DNA of 64,000 nucleotides from PNAI01 sp035501735 (GCA_035501735.1 DATJVR010000086.1:62001-126000), one strand, 5' to 3'. Positions 48,932-58,250 are shown, counted from the first letter of the stretch. Program-made: numbers and translations. The notes: a model not told the origin generated them from the letters alone.

Positions 48932-49480
48932 ATGTTTGCGGATCGCCGCATGATTGACCCGCGTGAACCCACCATGACGGCGGCGGTGATCATCGCAATT
49001 GGAGGCGCCGCCACGCTGCTCGGCGCCTGGTTCTTTCAATATGCCGTCGGCCTTTGGCCCTGTCCGCTCTGCCTGGAGCAGCGCGTGGTCTATTACTTCG
49101 CGATACCGCTCGCCACGATGGTCATGCTGGGCGTCTCCTACGGTGCGACGCCTAAAGTTCTCACTCTGGCTTTGTTCGCGATCGCCGTCGGCATGCTGTG
49201 GAACGCCGGCCTCGGCGTCTATCATTCCGGCATCGAGTGGAAATTGTGGGTCGGGCCGCCGGAATGCTCGGGCACCGGCACATTCGGCAGCATCCAGGAT
49301 CTGCAAAACCGCCTCCGCAATACCAGCATCCTGCGTTGCGACGAGGCGCAATGGCGTTTCCTCGGCCTGTCGCTGGCCGGTTACAACGCCCTGATTTCGT
49401 TCGGGCTTGCCGTGGTGGCGATGTGGGGCGCGCTGGCCAAGCGGCCGAACTCTCAAGGATCGAGTTCGGTGTCCCAGTAG
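48932..49480 (+). CDS. dsbB: Disulfide bond formation protein B (DsbB-like)
   Basis: 182 residues from ATG 48932 (GGAAGGGAA upstream); an internal ATG at 48974 is possible. Four membrane helices are visible. The first redox pair is CPLC (LWPCPLCLEQR near residue 45) and the second is Cys in PPECSGTGTF and ILRCDEAQ (near 110 and 135), as in DsbB. It reoxidises DsbA by passing electrons to ubiquinone in the inner membrane. The last 28 bases overlap the end of the convergent HNH gene. Confidence 0.93.
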   Translation: MFADRRMIDPREPTMTAAVIIAIGGAATLLGAWFFQYAVGLWPCPLCLEQRVVYYFAIPLATMVMLGVSYGATPKVLTLALFAIAVGMLWNAGLGVYHSGIEWKLWVGPPECSGTGTFGSIQDLQNRLRNTSILRCDEAQWRFLGLSLAGYNALISFGLAVVAMWGALAKRPNSQGSSSVSQ

Positions 49481-50010
49481 AGATAATCGAGCCAGCTCTC
49501 GTGCAGATAATTCGGCGGGAACAGCCGGCCGTTGCGGTGCAGGTGCGACACGCTCGGCTGGAACGGCATCTGCGAAGGCCACATGCCCGCCTCTGACGGC
49601 GTCTTGCTGCCCTTCTTCAGATTGCAGATCGAGCACGCCGCCACCACGTTGACCCATGTGGTGTGACCGCCGCGCGAGCGCGGCAGCAGATGATCGAACG
49701 TCAAATCATCCCGGGACCCGCAAAACTGGCAGCAGAATTTGTCGCGCAGGAATACATTGAACCGCGTGAACGCCGGATGCGTCGAAGGCCGAACGAAGGT
49801 CTTGAGCGACACCACGCTCGGCAGTTTCATTTCCAGGCTCGGGCTGTGCACGGCCTTGTCGTATTCCTCGACGATGTTCACCCGCTCGAGAAACACCGCC
49901 TTGATCGCGTCCTGCCACGACCACAGCGACAGCGGGTAGTAGCTCAGCGGGCGGAAATCCGCGTTGAGCACCAGGGCCGGCCAGCCGCCAGGAGATACAT
50001 GCACGTTCAC
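49453..50010 (-). CDS. HNH endonuclease family protein
   Basis: 185 residues. The HNH core has zinc Cys pairs CQFCGS (near residue 95) and CSICN (near 130), the catalytic His in LTFDHLLPRSRGGH, and the W.N motif WVNVVAACS. The N-terminal ~80 residues (ALVLNADFRPLSYYPLSLWSWQDAIKAVFL) are typical of a compact HNH family found as a single gene in most alphaproteobacteria. Its cellular role is not established; it is not associated with phage or restriction genes here. It converges on dsbB with a 28-base overlap. Confidence 0.92.
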   Translation of the reverse strand: MNVHVSPGGWPALVLNADFRPLSYYPLSLWSWQDAIKAVFLERVNIVEEYDKAVHSPSLEMKLPSVVSLKTFVRPSTHPAFTRFNVFLRDKFCCQFCGSRDDLTFDHLLPRSRGGHTTWVNVVAACSICNLKKGSKTPSEAGMWPSQMPFQPSVSHLHRNGRLFPPNYLHESWLDYLYWDTELDP

Positions 50011-50102
50011 AGCGAGGTCCTCCGATCACCCCTTCAGCATGAGTCTATGGAGAAGGATGACCGGAATATGAAGCGCGTGGCAAGGCCTATTCGCAGGGTA
50101 AA

Positions 50103-50777
50103 TTAGGTCCGAATCCCAAACCTGCGCATGAGAAATTCCCCGCCGTGCCGCAGTCCCTCGGCATCGATTCCGTGTCCGATTCCCGCCGACAGGTGCCATT
50201 CCACCGGCACTTCCAGCGCGGCCAGCGTCTCGGTGGCGTGAAACAGCGCCTGCGGCGGTATGAGATCGTCGCTGTCGCCATGCACCAGCAGCACCGGCGG
50301 CCGCGATCGGATGTCTTTGGCGACTGATTCGGCCGCCCCATTGTTCGGCAGCGCGAACAGGCCCGAATAGCCGACGATCGCCGCGGGCGCGTCGGCACGG
50401 CGCAAACCGACATGCAAGGCCATCATGGTGCCCTGGCTGAAGCCGACCAGTGCGAGCGCCGAAGGCGGAAGCTTGTGCCGCGCCAGTTCCGCGTCGAGGA
50501 AGCGATTGAGCGTGGGCGCCGCCTTGTTGACGCCGGTCCAGCGCTCTTCCGGATTACGAAAGGTCAGCTCGAACCATTGCCGGCCCATGGGCGCTTGCCC
50601 GCAAGGTTCGGGCGCATGCGGCGACACGAAGGCCGTCTCCGGCAACATCTCCTGCCAGGCGCGGCCGATCTCGATCAGGTCGTTGCCGTCGGCCCCGTAG
50701 CCGTGGAGGAACACGACGAGCCGTCGCGCCACGCCGCTGCGTGGCGCCAGGCGCGGGCCGTCGATCTCAGCGGCCAC
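50103..50777 (-). CDS. Phospholipase/carboxylesterase (alpha/beta hydrolase)
   Basis: 224 residues. The fold elements are VVFLHGYGADGND near residue 25 (oxyanion loop), the nucleophile Ser in GFSQGTMMALH near 110, Asp in VLLVHGDSDDLIPPQ near 165 and a C-terminal His in SAGIGHGID near 195. The family (COG0400, cytosolic carboxylesterases and acyl-protein thioesterase-like enzymes) hydrolyses short acyl esters. The start overlaps the end of the upstream alkA-like gene by 11 bases, so the two are co-transcribed, although no functional link is evident. Confidence 0.93.
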   Translation of the reverse strand: MAAEIDGPRLAPRSGVARRLVVFLHGYGADGNDLIEIGRAWQEMLPETAFVSPHAPEPCGQAPMGRQWFELTFRNPEERWTGVNKAAPTLNRFLDAELARHKLPPSALALVGFSQGTMMALHVGLRRADAPAAIVGYSGLFALPNNGAAESVAKDIRSRPPVLLVHGDSDDLIPPQALFHATETLAALEVPVEWHLSAGIGHGIDAEGLRHGGEFLMRRFGIRT

Positions 50778-51495
50778 GCCCGCCTCCGTTGGCCTTGCGC
50801 TTCATCGCTTTCGGTCGCGTTTTGGATGGCACTTTGGATTGCACTTTGGATTGCATCGGCGCGCCTTCGCGCTGCTTGATGGCCCGGTAATAGTTCCACA
50901 GCAGATGCGCCGCGACCCCGCGCCACGGCCGCCAGGCTTCCGCGAGTTTCGTCATCTGCTTCGCGTCCGGTCGCCGCTGCAATCCAAACGCGATTCGCAT
51001 GGCCTCCTGCAAGGCGAGATCGCTGGCCGGCCACGCGTCCGCATGGCCAAGGCAGAACAAGAGATAAATGTCGGCCGTCCACGGCCCGATGCCGTGCAGT
51101 TTGATCAACGCGGCATGCGCATCGTCGGCGGGAAGACCGGCGACCGCATCGAAATCAATCTCGCCTTTGGCGATGGCCGTGCCGATTGCCTTCAGCGTTT
51201 TGATCTTCGGCTTCGACAGACCGATCCGCGCGAGTTTGCTCGCGCGGGCCAGCCGGACGGCATCATGGTGAAAAGGATCGAACGCGCCCGAGAGCCGCCC
51301 CCAGATCGCGGCTGCACTGGCCGTGGAGAGCTGTTGCGAGCAGATGATCGCGGCGAGGCCGGGAAATCCGGCCGGCCGGCGGCGCAGCTTCGGCATGCCC
51401 GCTTTGGCGAGCATGTCCGCGAGCCGCGGATCGCGCGCCACCAGCGCGGTCATGCCGGCGTCGAGATCCGCGTCGGTGTGGATGAATGAGGTCAT
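50767..51495 (-). CDS. DNA-3-methyladenine glycosylase II (AlkA-like, HhH-GPD superfamily)
   Basis: 242 residues. The helix-hairpin-helix is LIKLHGIGPWTADIYLLF near residue 135 and the catalytic Asp lies in AWPASDLALQ near 158, as in AlkA. The N-terminal AlkA_N domain is absent, so this is the shorter type. It removes alkylated bases from DNA for base-excision repair. The C-terminal tail (~residues 215-242) is basic and contains the repeats QSKVQSKVPSK encoded by a 12-base tandem DNA repeat. No ada gene adjoins, so an adaptive-response operon is not evident. Confidence 0.92.
   Translation of the reverse strand: MTSFIHTDADLDAGMTALVARDPRLADMLAKAGMPKLRRRPAGFPGLAAIICSQQLSTASAAAIWGRLSGAFDPFHHDAVRLARASKLARIGLSKPKIKTLKAIGTAIAKGEIDFDAVAGLPADDAHAALIKLHGIGPWTADIYLLFCLGHADAWPASDLALQEAMRIAFGLQRRPDAKQMTKLAEAWRPWRGVAAHLLWNYYRAIKQREGAPMQSKVQSKVPSKTRPKAMKRKANGGGRGR
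50821..50856. repeat. Three copies of a 12-base tandem repeat in the alkA-like tail
   Basis: Units TTTGGATGGCAC, TTTGGATTGCAC and TTTGGATTGCAT follow each other. On the minus strand they encode the Q-S-K-V type repeats of the basic tail of the glycosylase gene (50767-51495). A 12-base period keeps the frame, so copy-number change would only lengthen or shorten the tail. Confidence 0.8.
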
Positions 51496-51630
51496 GCGAC
51501 CAGAATTACAATACGGGCCTTGATCGGTACTGCGGACATTTCAATTGCTTATCGTAGCATTCCCTGTGTATCGGCATTTTACGAAGGACTCCAGCATGAA
51601 CCGGAAAGCGCAACTGTCGTCGCCCGTGCA

Positions 51631-52500
51631 ATGATCAGTCCCGTATTCCGCTTCGCGCCCAGCCCGAACGGCTATTTGCACCTCGGCCATGCGTTCTCGG
51701 CGCTCCTCAATGCCGACATGGCGAGGTCAGCTGGCGGCCGGCTGCTGTTGCGCATCGAGGACATTGACGCCACCCGTTGCCGGCCGGAATTCGAAGCCGC
51801 GATCTATGAGGACCTTGCATGGCTGGGGCTCGCCTGGGAGCAGCCGGTGCGGCGGCAGTCGGAGCATCTCGATGCATACCAAGCCGCACTCGCGAAACTC
51901 GACGCGCGGGGGTTTGCCTTTCCGAGCTTCGAGAGCCGGGCCGAGATCGCGCGCCTGATTGCCGATCGCGAATCGCATGCGCGCTGGCCGCGCGATCCGG
52001 ACGGAACGCCGCTTTATCCTGGCTCCGCTCACCAAATGACTCCCGACGAACGCGCCGCGCGCTTCGCGGCTCGTGAGCCCTATGCCATCCGTCTCGATAT
52101 GGCGCGCGCGAGCGATTGGGCAGGACCGCTGCGTTGGTCCGACACCGGCGCCGGTCCAGCGGGCGAGCACGGCGAGATCGCGGCCGAACCCGAGGCCTGG
52201 GGTGATGTGGTGCTGGCGCGCAAGGAGATGCCGACGAGCTACCATCTCTCGGTGGTGGTCGATGACGCACTGCAGGGCATCACACACGTGGTGAGGGGGA
52301 ATGATCTGTTTTGGTCGACCAGCGTGCATCGCCTTTTGCAGGCGCTGCTTGGCCTGCCCGCGCCGACCTATCACCATCACCGCTTGATACTCGATCACGA
52401 CGGCAAGAAGCTTTCGAAGTCGACAAGCGCAACGGCCTTGCGCGAACTGCGCGCGCGCGGAGTCTCGCCGGCCGAGATCCGCCGGATGGTTGGTCTGTAG
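51631..52500 (+). CDS. gluQ: Glutamyl-Q tRNA(Asp) synthetase
   Basis: 289 residues from ATG 51631 (the start MISPVFRFAPSPNG); no good ribosome site is visible and the frame continues upstream. The HIGH-type signature is HLGH at residues 17-20 and the KMSKS equivalent is KLSKS near 263. It attaches glutamate to queuosine in tRNA-Asp and lacks the anticodon-binding domain of GltX. The zinc-binding cysteines of the E. coli enzyme are not conserved: the usual C-x-C reads S-x-E (FPSFES) and the later YPGxC reads YPGSAH, so the zinc site seems lost, as in some other alphaproteobacterial versions. Confidence 0.9.
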   Translation: MISPVFRFAPSPNGYLHLGHAFSALLNADMARSAGGRLLLRIEDIDATRCRPEFEAAIYEDLAWLGLAWEQPVRRQSEHLDAYQAALAKLDARGFAFPSFESRAEIARLIADRESHARWPRDPDGTPLYPGSAHQMTPDERAARFAAREPYAIRLDMARASDWAGPLRWSDTGAGPAGEHGEIAAEPEAWGDVVLARKEMPTSYHLSVVVDDALQGITHVVRGNDLFWSTSVHRLLQALLGLPAPTYHHHRLILDHDGKKLSKSTSATALRELRARGVSPAEIRRMVGL

Positions 52501-52512
52501 CCGATTGCCCGC

Positions 52513-53349
52513 TCATGCGGACGGCTTGCGCGCCTCTCGGATTGCGGCGTTGAGTTCGCCGCCAAAGATGAAGATCGATGCCGTGAGGTAAAGGAACACG
52601 AGCGCGATCATCGCCGAGGCAAGGCCGGCGTAATAGGTGACATAACTCGAGGCGAATGCCGCCAGGTAACGCCCGAAAACCTCGCCGGCCACCATCCAGC
52701 CGATCAGTGTGAAAAGAACGCCCGGCAGGATATCGATCATGGTGCGGTGTCCGGCCGGCAAGAATTTATGCACGAAAATGAGCGCGAAAATCAGCACGAT
52801 CGACGCAACGGCGATGCGCAGAAAACTGACCAGGGGTGAAAACGGCGCCAGCCATGCGACGTATCGCACGGCGGTTGCAAAGATGAGCGGGCCGAGCACG
52901 ACCAGGAACGCCATCGCCAGCAAGGCGACAGCGCCCAAGATCACGTAAGAGATGGATTCGAGTTGCAGCTTCCACCAGCTGCGCGGTTCCGTGCCGTTAT
53001 AGGCGCGGTTCAGCCCGATCCGCACGCTCTCAATGCCGCTCGACGAGAAGTAGACCGCCAGCACCACGCCGATCGTGAGCAAATCGCCGCGCGCCGTCGT
53101 CAGGACGTCATGCATTTGCGTTGCGATTGGCTGCGCCACTTCCGCCGGCCAAGCTTCGATCAGGATGCGCGCGACCTCATCGGCGAGGTTCTTTGATCCG
53201 ATAAAGCCGGCGATGGCGGTCACCAGGATCAAGAACGGGAATAAAGACATCAGCGTCGACAGCGCGATGTGGCTCGCGATCGCCCAGCCGTAGTTGGCAT
53301 TGAAGCGGCGATAGGCGTCGCGCGCGAGCAGGTAAGATTGAACAAACAT
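52513..53349 (-). CDS. YihY/BrkB family inner-membrane protein
   Basis: 278 residues with about six membrane helices. Family features: N-terminal NANYGWAIASHIALSTLMSLFPFLI (residues ~18-42), GVVLAVYFSSSGIESVRIGLNRAYN near 95 and a C-terminal YYAGLASAMIALVFLYLTASIFIFGGELNAAI. The family was once called ribonuclease BN or virulence factor BrkB; the RNase claim has been withdrawn and the real role is unknown, possibly transport. It converges on gluQ with a 12-base gap and follows the chemoreceptor in the other direction. Confidence 0.9.
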   Translation of the reverse strand: MFVQSYLLARDAYRRFNANYGWAIASHIALSTLMSLFPFLILVTAIAGFIGSKNLADEVARILIEAWPAEVAQPIATQMHDVLTTARGDLLTIGVVLAVYFSSSGIESVRIGLNRAYNGTEPRSWWKLQLESISYVILGAVALLAMAFLVVLGPLIFATAVRYVAWLAPFSPLVSFLRIAVASIVLIFALIFVHKFLPAGHRTMIDILPGVLFTLIGWMVAGEVFGRYLAAFASSYVTYYAGLASAMIALVFLYLTASIFIFGGELNAAIREARKPSA

Positions 53350-53391
53350 GCTGACGACGTCCTTCGGCGGCTAGGACGATTTGCGCCTAAC

Positions 53392-55380
53392 TTAAGCCGC
53401 CTGCACCTCGGCAAGGAAGTGGCGCACCTCTACGTCAAGATTTTCCGCTTCCACCGCGAGGGTATCCGCCAGCGCCTTGACGTCGGCCGCCGTCAATCGC
53501 GCGTCCGCGGATGCGCCCGCGACCCTGCTCATCGACTGCGCACCGTTCTGCGCTTCAAGCGAGGCGCGGTTGACGCCGTCCGCGATCGTCGACACCGCCT
53601 TGTTCTGCTCTTCCACCGTCACCGCGACCGCCGCGGCGATCATCGACATATCCTTGATGATGCCGTTGACCTGCTCGATCGCCTGCGTGGCATCGGCTGC
53701 AGCCGACTGTATGGCGCCGATCTGCTGGGCAATTTCCTCGGTGGCCTTGCCGGTTTGCCCGGCGAGTGATTTCACCTCCGCCGCGACCACGGCGAAGCCG
53801 CGTCCCGCCTCGCCGGCGCGGGCGGCCTCGATCGTTGCGTTGAGCGCCAGCAGGTTGGTCTGCTCGGCAATCGCCTGGATCAGGCCTATGACCTCGCCGA
53901 TGCGGCTTGCCGCCTCACTGAGCTCCGTCATCGTATCAGTGGTCCGCCGCGCCTCGGACACCGCTCGGTTGGCCACATCGGTCGATTTCGAGGCCTGGCT
54001 CGCGATTTCCCCGATCGAGGATGCCAGCTCTTCGACCGAGCCTGCGGCTGCTGTGACGTTCTGCGAAGCTGCACCGACCCGATTCTCGGCGGTCGTGGCT
54101 TCCGCCGATACGGCATCGGCCGCGCTGTTGAGCTTGGTCGAAGTGGTTTCCAGGCGATGCGCCGCCTCGCGTACCTTGGCCAGCGTTTGATCGACCGATT
54201 GCTCAAACCGCGCGATCATCGAAGCGATCGATTCGCTGCGCCGTTCACGCGCGCTGTTGGTTTCATCTTGCGTCGCCGCCAAATGCGCACGCTCGATGAT
54301 GCTGTCTCGGAACACGATCACCGAGCGCGCCATGGCGGCGATCTCGTCAGTACCGCCCGTGGCCGGAATTTTTGCCGAAGTGTCGCCGTCGGCCAGCCGT
54401 TTCATCACGCGCGCGAGTCCATCGACCGGCTTGGTGATGCTGCGGCCAATCAGCCAGCTGAACCCAAGCCCGATGCCGACGGCCGCGAATCCGACCAGCG
54501 TGATGATCAGTTTGGTGCGCGTCCGCGAATGCGCGAGCGCGGCGCTTGCGGCAAGTTCCCCATCACGCGTTGAGGCGATGATGGCGTTCGCCGCCGGCAT
54601 GATATTCTGCGTGTCGGAATCGATGACAGCGATGTAGGGGCTGATGTTATTCATACTTTGCGCCCATTTGGTGAAAGTCTGGGCGTATGTCGTCACCATG
54701 TCACCGATCTGCTCCTTCAAGATCGATGCGCCGACAATCTCATCCAACACGCGCTTGAAATTACCGTACTCGGCGAGGAACAATTGTTCCCCGAAATCCG
54801 TGCGATTGACCCTAAATTCGCTCTCGTAACGGCGCATGGTTACAAGCGAAATCATGAGTTTCTGAGAGTCGGATTCCTTCAGCCACGACATGTCTTCATG
54901 GATGATCCGTTCGACCGCCAGCGCGGAATCGCGCATCGAGCGGCGAATGCCTTCATCGTCTGTGAAGCCGAGTTCTTCCTGCGCCTGGGTCAAGATTTCA
55001 AAATTTTTCTTCACTGTTTCTACGCGCGTGCGCAGCCCCGATATCTTGTTCTGTTCCGCCGCTGGCAATGCGCGCTCGATCGACACCAGCGTCATGTTCG
55101 CCCGCTTGTAGCTGTCGTCGAAAGCCTGGATACGGTCCGCGTTCGGCGATGTGGCGAAGTCCCGCGCGCCGATACGCATGGCGGTAACCGCGTCCTTGAA
55201 TTCTTGTCCGGCGTCGGCGAGTGACGAGGCTTGCTTCACGCTGTGGAATGCGTCGGCCACTTCGGTTTCGCCGATGGTGAAGACGATGCCGTTGGCGACA
55301 AATCCAATGACAGGAATGATAGCCAGCGCGATGATGCGAAAGCGGACGGAGAAACGGGTGACCAGCCGAAATAAAGACAT
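53392..55380 (-). CDS. Methyl-accepting chemotaxis protein
   Basis: 662 residues. TM1 is at residues ~14-36 (ALAIIPVIGFVANG) and TM2 at ~305-327; the periplasmic sensor between them is long and helical, consistent with a 4-helix-bundle type. A HAMP domain follows (GRSITKPVDGLARVMKRLADGDTS, residues ~328-380). The signalling domain carries the conserved tip EQTNLLALNATIEAARAGEAG near 525. There is no CheR-binding pentapeptide at the C terminus (ends FLAEVQAA). It is not near cheAWYRB genes. It sits in the inner membrane and would signal to a CheA elsewhere; the ligand is unknown. Confidence 0.95.
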   Translation of the reverse strand: MSLFRLVTRFSVRFRIIALAIIPVIGFVANGIVFTIGETEVADAFHSVKQASSLADAGQEFKDAVTAMRIGARDFATSPNADRIQAFDDSYKRANMTLVSIERALPAAEQNKISGLRTRVETVKKNFEILTQAQEELGFTDDEGIRRSMRDSALAVERIIHEDMSWLKESDSQKLMISLVTMRRYESEFRVNRTDFGEQLFLAEYGNFKRVLDEIVGASILKEQIGDMVTTYAQTFTKWAQSMNNISPYIAVIDSDTQNIMPAANAIIASTRDGELAASAALAHSRTRTKLIITLVGFAAVGIGLGFSWLIGRSITKPVDGLARVMKRLADGDTSAKIPATGGTDEIAAMARSVIVFRDSIIERAHLAATQDETNSARERRSESIASMIARFEQSVDQTLAKVREAAHRLETTSTKLNSAADAVSAEATTAENRVGAASQNVTAAAGSVEELASSIGEIASQASKSTDVANRAVSEARRTTDTMTELSEAASRIGEVIGLIQAIAEQTNLLALNATIEAARAGEAGRGFAVVAAEVKSLAGQTGKATEEIAQQIGAIQSAAADATQAIEQVNGIIKDMSMIAAAVAVTVEEQNKAVSTIADGVNRASLEAQNGAQSMSRVAGASADARLTAADVKALADTLAVEAENLDVEVRHFLAEVQAA

Positions 55381-55646
55381 ACCTTACGGCCCCACAGACG
55401 TTCGGATGCCCGGCAGTGTCATTCGCTGCGCCATGCGGAAATCAACAATTTGCATTGCAGAAACAAAGCTTAAAATGGTTAACAATTCAGCAAATCAGCA
55501 CAGCTGAACGCTGTAGAATATTATGAATACACGCAATCCAATCGGTGAATTCGGCATTCCGGCAATAGGCCCCGCCGCGATCCCGCCCAATGGCCTTTGT
55601 GCAGTGCACACGATATCAGTTCCATCCTCATGCCCGGAGCCTCGGA

Positions 55647-57323
55647 ATGTCCCTTGCTGGGCGAGATAATCCCGCCCCGATTCCCTCGGTCGAGATGGCG
55701 CGTGAGGCCACCGCGTCGTCCGAGGCCATTCTGGCGTTTGCGATCGCCAACGTGCGGCCGCGGGTGATCCGCGACGACCACATCGACAGCCGGCTCTTCG
55801 ACAAGGAGCAGCGCGCGACCCATGGGCTTGCGTGGCTCGCGACCTATGTCGAGTCGGTGCGCCAGCTGGCAGCATACGCCGAGCGCCTGGATGCGGCCGG
55901 ACAGTTTACCGAACTTGAGGAACTCATCGTTCGCGTCGGCCTTGGCGAATATCTCTCCCAGATCGTGGGCGGCATTGCGATGAGCCAGGGCGAGATCGTC
56001 CGGCCCGCCGATCTCGGTCTTGATCCGGTGGCGATCGCCGCACGCCTCTCCCCGCGCGTCGAAGCCCTGATCGCCACCGGCAACAGCGCAGCTCATCGCG
56101 CCCGCCTGGTCGAGCTGATGGGTAAGCAGCCCGATGCAGCCATCGGCACGAGCGGCCTCGACGATGCGCTCGAAGCCATCCGCACCGAGATCCGCAAATT
56201 CACCGTCAGCAAAGTCGTTCCGCAAGCACAGCACTGGCACCGCGCGAACGCCTACATCCCGCTCGCCGTCATTGCGCAGATGGCCGACCTCGGCGTGTTC
56301 CGCCTGACCGTTCCGGCCGAATTCAGCGGCATGGGGCTCGGCAAGGAAGCCATGTGCGTCGTGTCGGAGGAACTCTCGCGCGGTTATATCGGGGTCGGCT
56401 CGCTCGGTACCCGCTCGGAAATTGCCGCCGAGCTGATCCTCGCCAACGGTACGGAAACGCAGAAACGCCGCTGGCTGCCCAAAATCGCCTCCGGCGAAAT
56501 CATCCCGACGGCGGTCTTCACCGAGCCGAACGTCGGCTCCGACTTGGCCGCGGTGCGTACCCGTGCGGCCCGGCAGGGCAATTTTTACAAGGTCTACGGT
56601 AACAAGACCTGGATCACCCATGCCGCGCGCGCCGATCTGATGACGCTGCTGGTGCGCACCAATCCGCAGGAGCCGGGCCATCGTGGGCTTTCCATGCTGC
56701 TCGCCGAAAAGCCGCGCGGCAATGACGGCAATCCTTTCCCCGTGCGCGGCATGTCTGGCACCGAGATCGAGGTCATCGGCTATCGCGGCATGAAGGAATT
56801 CGAGATCGCCTTCGACGGTTTTGAAGTCGCCGCCGAAAATCTGCTTGGCGGGGTCGAGGGTCTCGGCTTCAAGCAGCTGATGCAGACCTTCGAGTCTGCC
56901 CGCATCCAGACCGCGGCGCGCGCCGTCGGCGTCGCCCATGCGGCGCTGGAGCAGGCGCTCACCTATGCGCAGCAGCGCAAGCAATTCGATGCGCCGATCA
57001 TCAGCTTCCCGCGTGTTGCCGATAAGATCGCCATGATGGTCGTCGAGATCGCGATTGCACGCCAGCTCACCTATTTCGCGGCGCGCGAGAAGGATTCCGG
57101 ACGCCGTTGCGATCTTGAGGCCGGCATGGCGAAGCTGCTCGCCGCGCGCGTGGCCTGGGCCGCCGCCGATAACGCGGTGCAGATTCACGGCGGCAATGGT
57201 TTTGCGCTTGAGTTTCCGATCTCGCGCATTCTCTGCGACGCCCGCATTCTTTCAATTTTCGAGGGCGCCGCCGAAATCCAGGCGCAGGTTATCGCGCGCC
57301 GTCTGCTGGACGGCACGAACTGA
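55647..57323 (+). CDS. mcd: Acyl-CoA dehydrogenase, (2S)-methylsuccinyl-CoA dehydrogenase-like
   Basis: 558 residues from ATG 55647 (the start MSLAGRDNPAP). Unlike ordinary acyl-CoA dehydrogenases (~380 aa), it has an extra helical N-terminal domain of about 160 residues, as in methylsuccinyl-CoA dehydrogenases. FAD-binding features include the PTAVFTEPNVGSDL loop near 310, KTWITHAARAD near 345 and a C-terminal HGGNGFALEFPISRILCDAR and IFEGAAEIQAQVIARRLL. The reaction would be methylsuccinyl-CoA to mesaconyl-CoA in the ethylmalonyl-CoA pathway, with ETF as electron acceptor; etfBA are 3 kb downstream. The identity is well supported by length and C-terminal block but not proven. Confidence 0.85.
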   Translation: MSLAGRDNPAPIPSVEMAREATASSEAILAFAIANVRPRVIRDDHIDSRLFDKEQRATHGLAWLATYVESVRQLAAYAERLDAAGQFTELEELIVRVGLGEYLSQIVGGIAMSQGEIVRPADLGLDPVAIAARLSPRVEALIATGNSAAHRARLVELMGKQPDAAIGTSGLDDALEAIRTEIRKFTVSKVVPQAQHWHRANAYIPLAVIAQMADLGVFRLTVPAEFSGMGLGKEAMCVVSEELSRGYIGVGSLGTRSEIAAELILANGTETQKRRWLPKIASGEIIPTAVFTEPNVGSDLAAVRTRAARQGNFYKVYGNKTWITHAARADLMTLLVRTNPQEPGHRGLSMLLAEKPRGNDGNPFPVRGMSGTEIEVIGYRGMKEFEIAFDGFEVAAENLLGGVEGLGFKQLMQTFESARIQTAARAVGVAHAALEQALTYAQQRKQFDAPIISFPRVADKIAMMVVEIAIARQLTYFAAREKDSGRRCDLEAGMAKLLAARVAWAAADNAVQIHGGNGFALEFPISRILCDARILSIFEGAAEIQAQVIARRLLDGTN

Positions 57324-58250
57324 CTAGCCGATGCCGAGTTGCTTCAGCGTCGCGGCCACGGCCTCGGCGAGCGGCGTGTGCGGCTCCTCGCCGATCGCAG
57401 CTTTGAGCTTGTCGCCGGAAATGCGGTGCGGCACCCGCCAGAGATATTCGAGTTCCGCAAGCTCCCGGCCAATGGGGAGCAGCTGCCCGAAGGTCTTGAT
57501 CATCCACCAGCCCATCGGCCTGACGACGAGTTTGCGGTTGGTCGCAGCCTCGATCGCGGCGACGAACGCGTTGCCGGTCACCGCATGCCCGGAAAATCCG
57601 AATGTTTCGCATGGCCCGAAGGATGCGCGCCGCTCCGCCAGCCGGACCATGGTTTGCGCAAAATCCGGCAGATACGCCCAAGCATGCACGATCGCGAGCG
57701 GCCCGGGATAGACGAGGCGCCCCTGCGCGATATTTTTCAGGATGACGAGGTCGAGCCAGGATCCGCGCCCGCCGCCGAAATAGTCGCCTGCCCGCACGAT
57801 GATCGCCCGCATGCCGCGATCGCACGCCTCGCGGATGCGCCGCTCCATCTCGACGCGCAGACGGCCTTTGCGCGTGGTCGTCGTCATCGGCGTACTCTCG
57901 TCGATCACGGCCGGCATGTCGGAGCCGAAATTCCACACGCTGCCCGGAAACAACAGCGTCGCGCCGTTCTCCTCCGCTGCCGCGATGGCGCCATAGGCGA
58001 GCGACATGGCGTTCTTCTGCCATTCGGTGATGATCGGATTGAACGCGTTGAGCACCACGTCGCAGCCGCGGCCGGCCGCGACCGCGTCATCGCGCGTCAC
58101 GGCTTCGACCGGCTCGACGCCGCGCGGAACCGCGCTGGTGCGTCCCGGCCGCACCAGGCCGCGCGCGCTCCAGCCCGCGTCGCGGAATGTCTCGGCCGCC
58201 ACGGCGCCAAGCCGGCCGGCAGCACCCAGCACCAGAATTCGGCCATTCAT
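57324..58250 (-). CDS. NAD(P)-dependent epimerase/dehydratase-like (extended SDR) protein
   Basis: 308 residues. The Rossmann motif is VLGAAGRLGAVAAE at residues 7-20, followed by AVTRDDAVAAGRGCDVVLNAFNP (residues ~54-76). A C-terminal domain of about 110 residues follows (HRISGDKLKAAIGEEPHTPLAEA). This is the atypical/NmrA-like extended SDR type, with no YxxxK visible, so a substrate-binding or regulatory role is possible. Its stop abuts the stop of the mcd-like gene with no gap, and the start faces the small membrane gene at 58308. Confidence 0.85.
   Translation of the reverse strand: MNGRILVLGAAGRLGAVAAETFRDAGWSARGLVRPGRTSAVPRGVEPVEAVTRDDAVAAGRGCDVVLNAFNPIITEWQKNAMSLAYGAIAAAEENGATLLFPGSVWNFGSDMPAVIDESTPMTTTTRKGRLRVEMERRIREACDRGMRAIIVRAGDYFGGGRGSWLDLVILKNIAQGRLVYPGPLAIVHAWAYLPDFAQTMVRLAERRASFGPCETFGFSGHAVTGNAFVAAIEAATNRKLVVRPMGWWMIKTFGQLLPIGRELAELEYLWRVPHRISGDKLKAAIGEEPHTPLAEAVAATLKQLGIG

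Noticed and set aside
52513..53349. Naming the BrkB/YihY protein a ribonuclease BN
   Set aside because: The RNase activity was later assigned to a different gene (rnz/elaC); the family is kept as a membrane protein of unknown role.
55521..57188. A 555-codon open frame on the minus strand opposite the mcd-like gene
   Set aside because: It lies fully antisense to a gene with clear acyl-CoA dehydrogenase motifs, shows only His/Arg/Gly-rich low-information protein and has no family motif; such long antisense frames are expected at high G+C.
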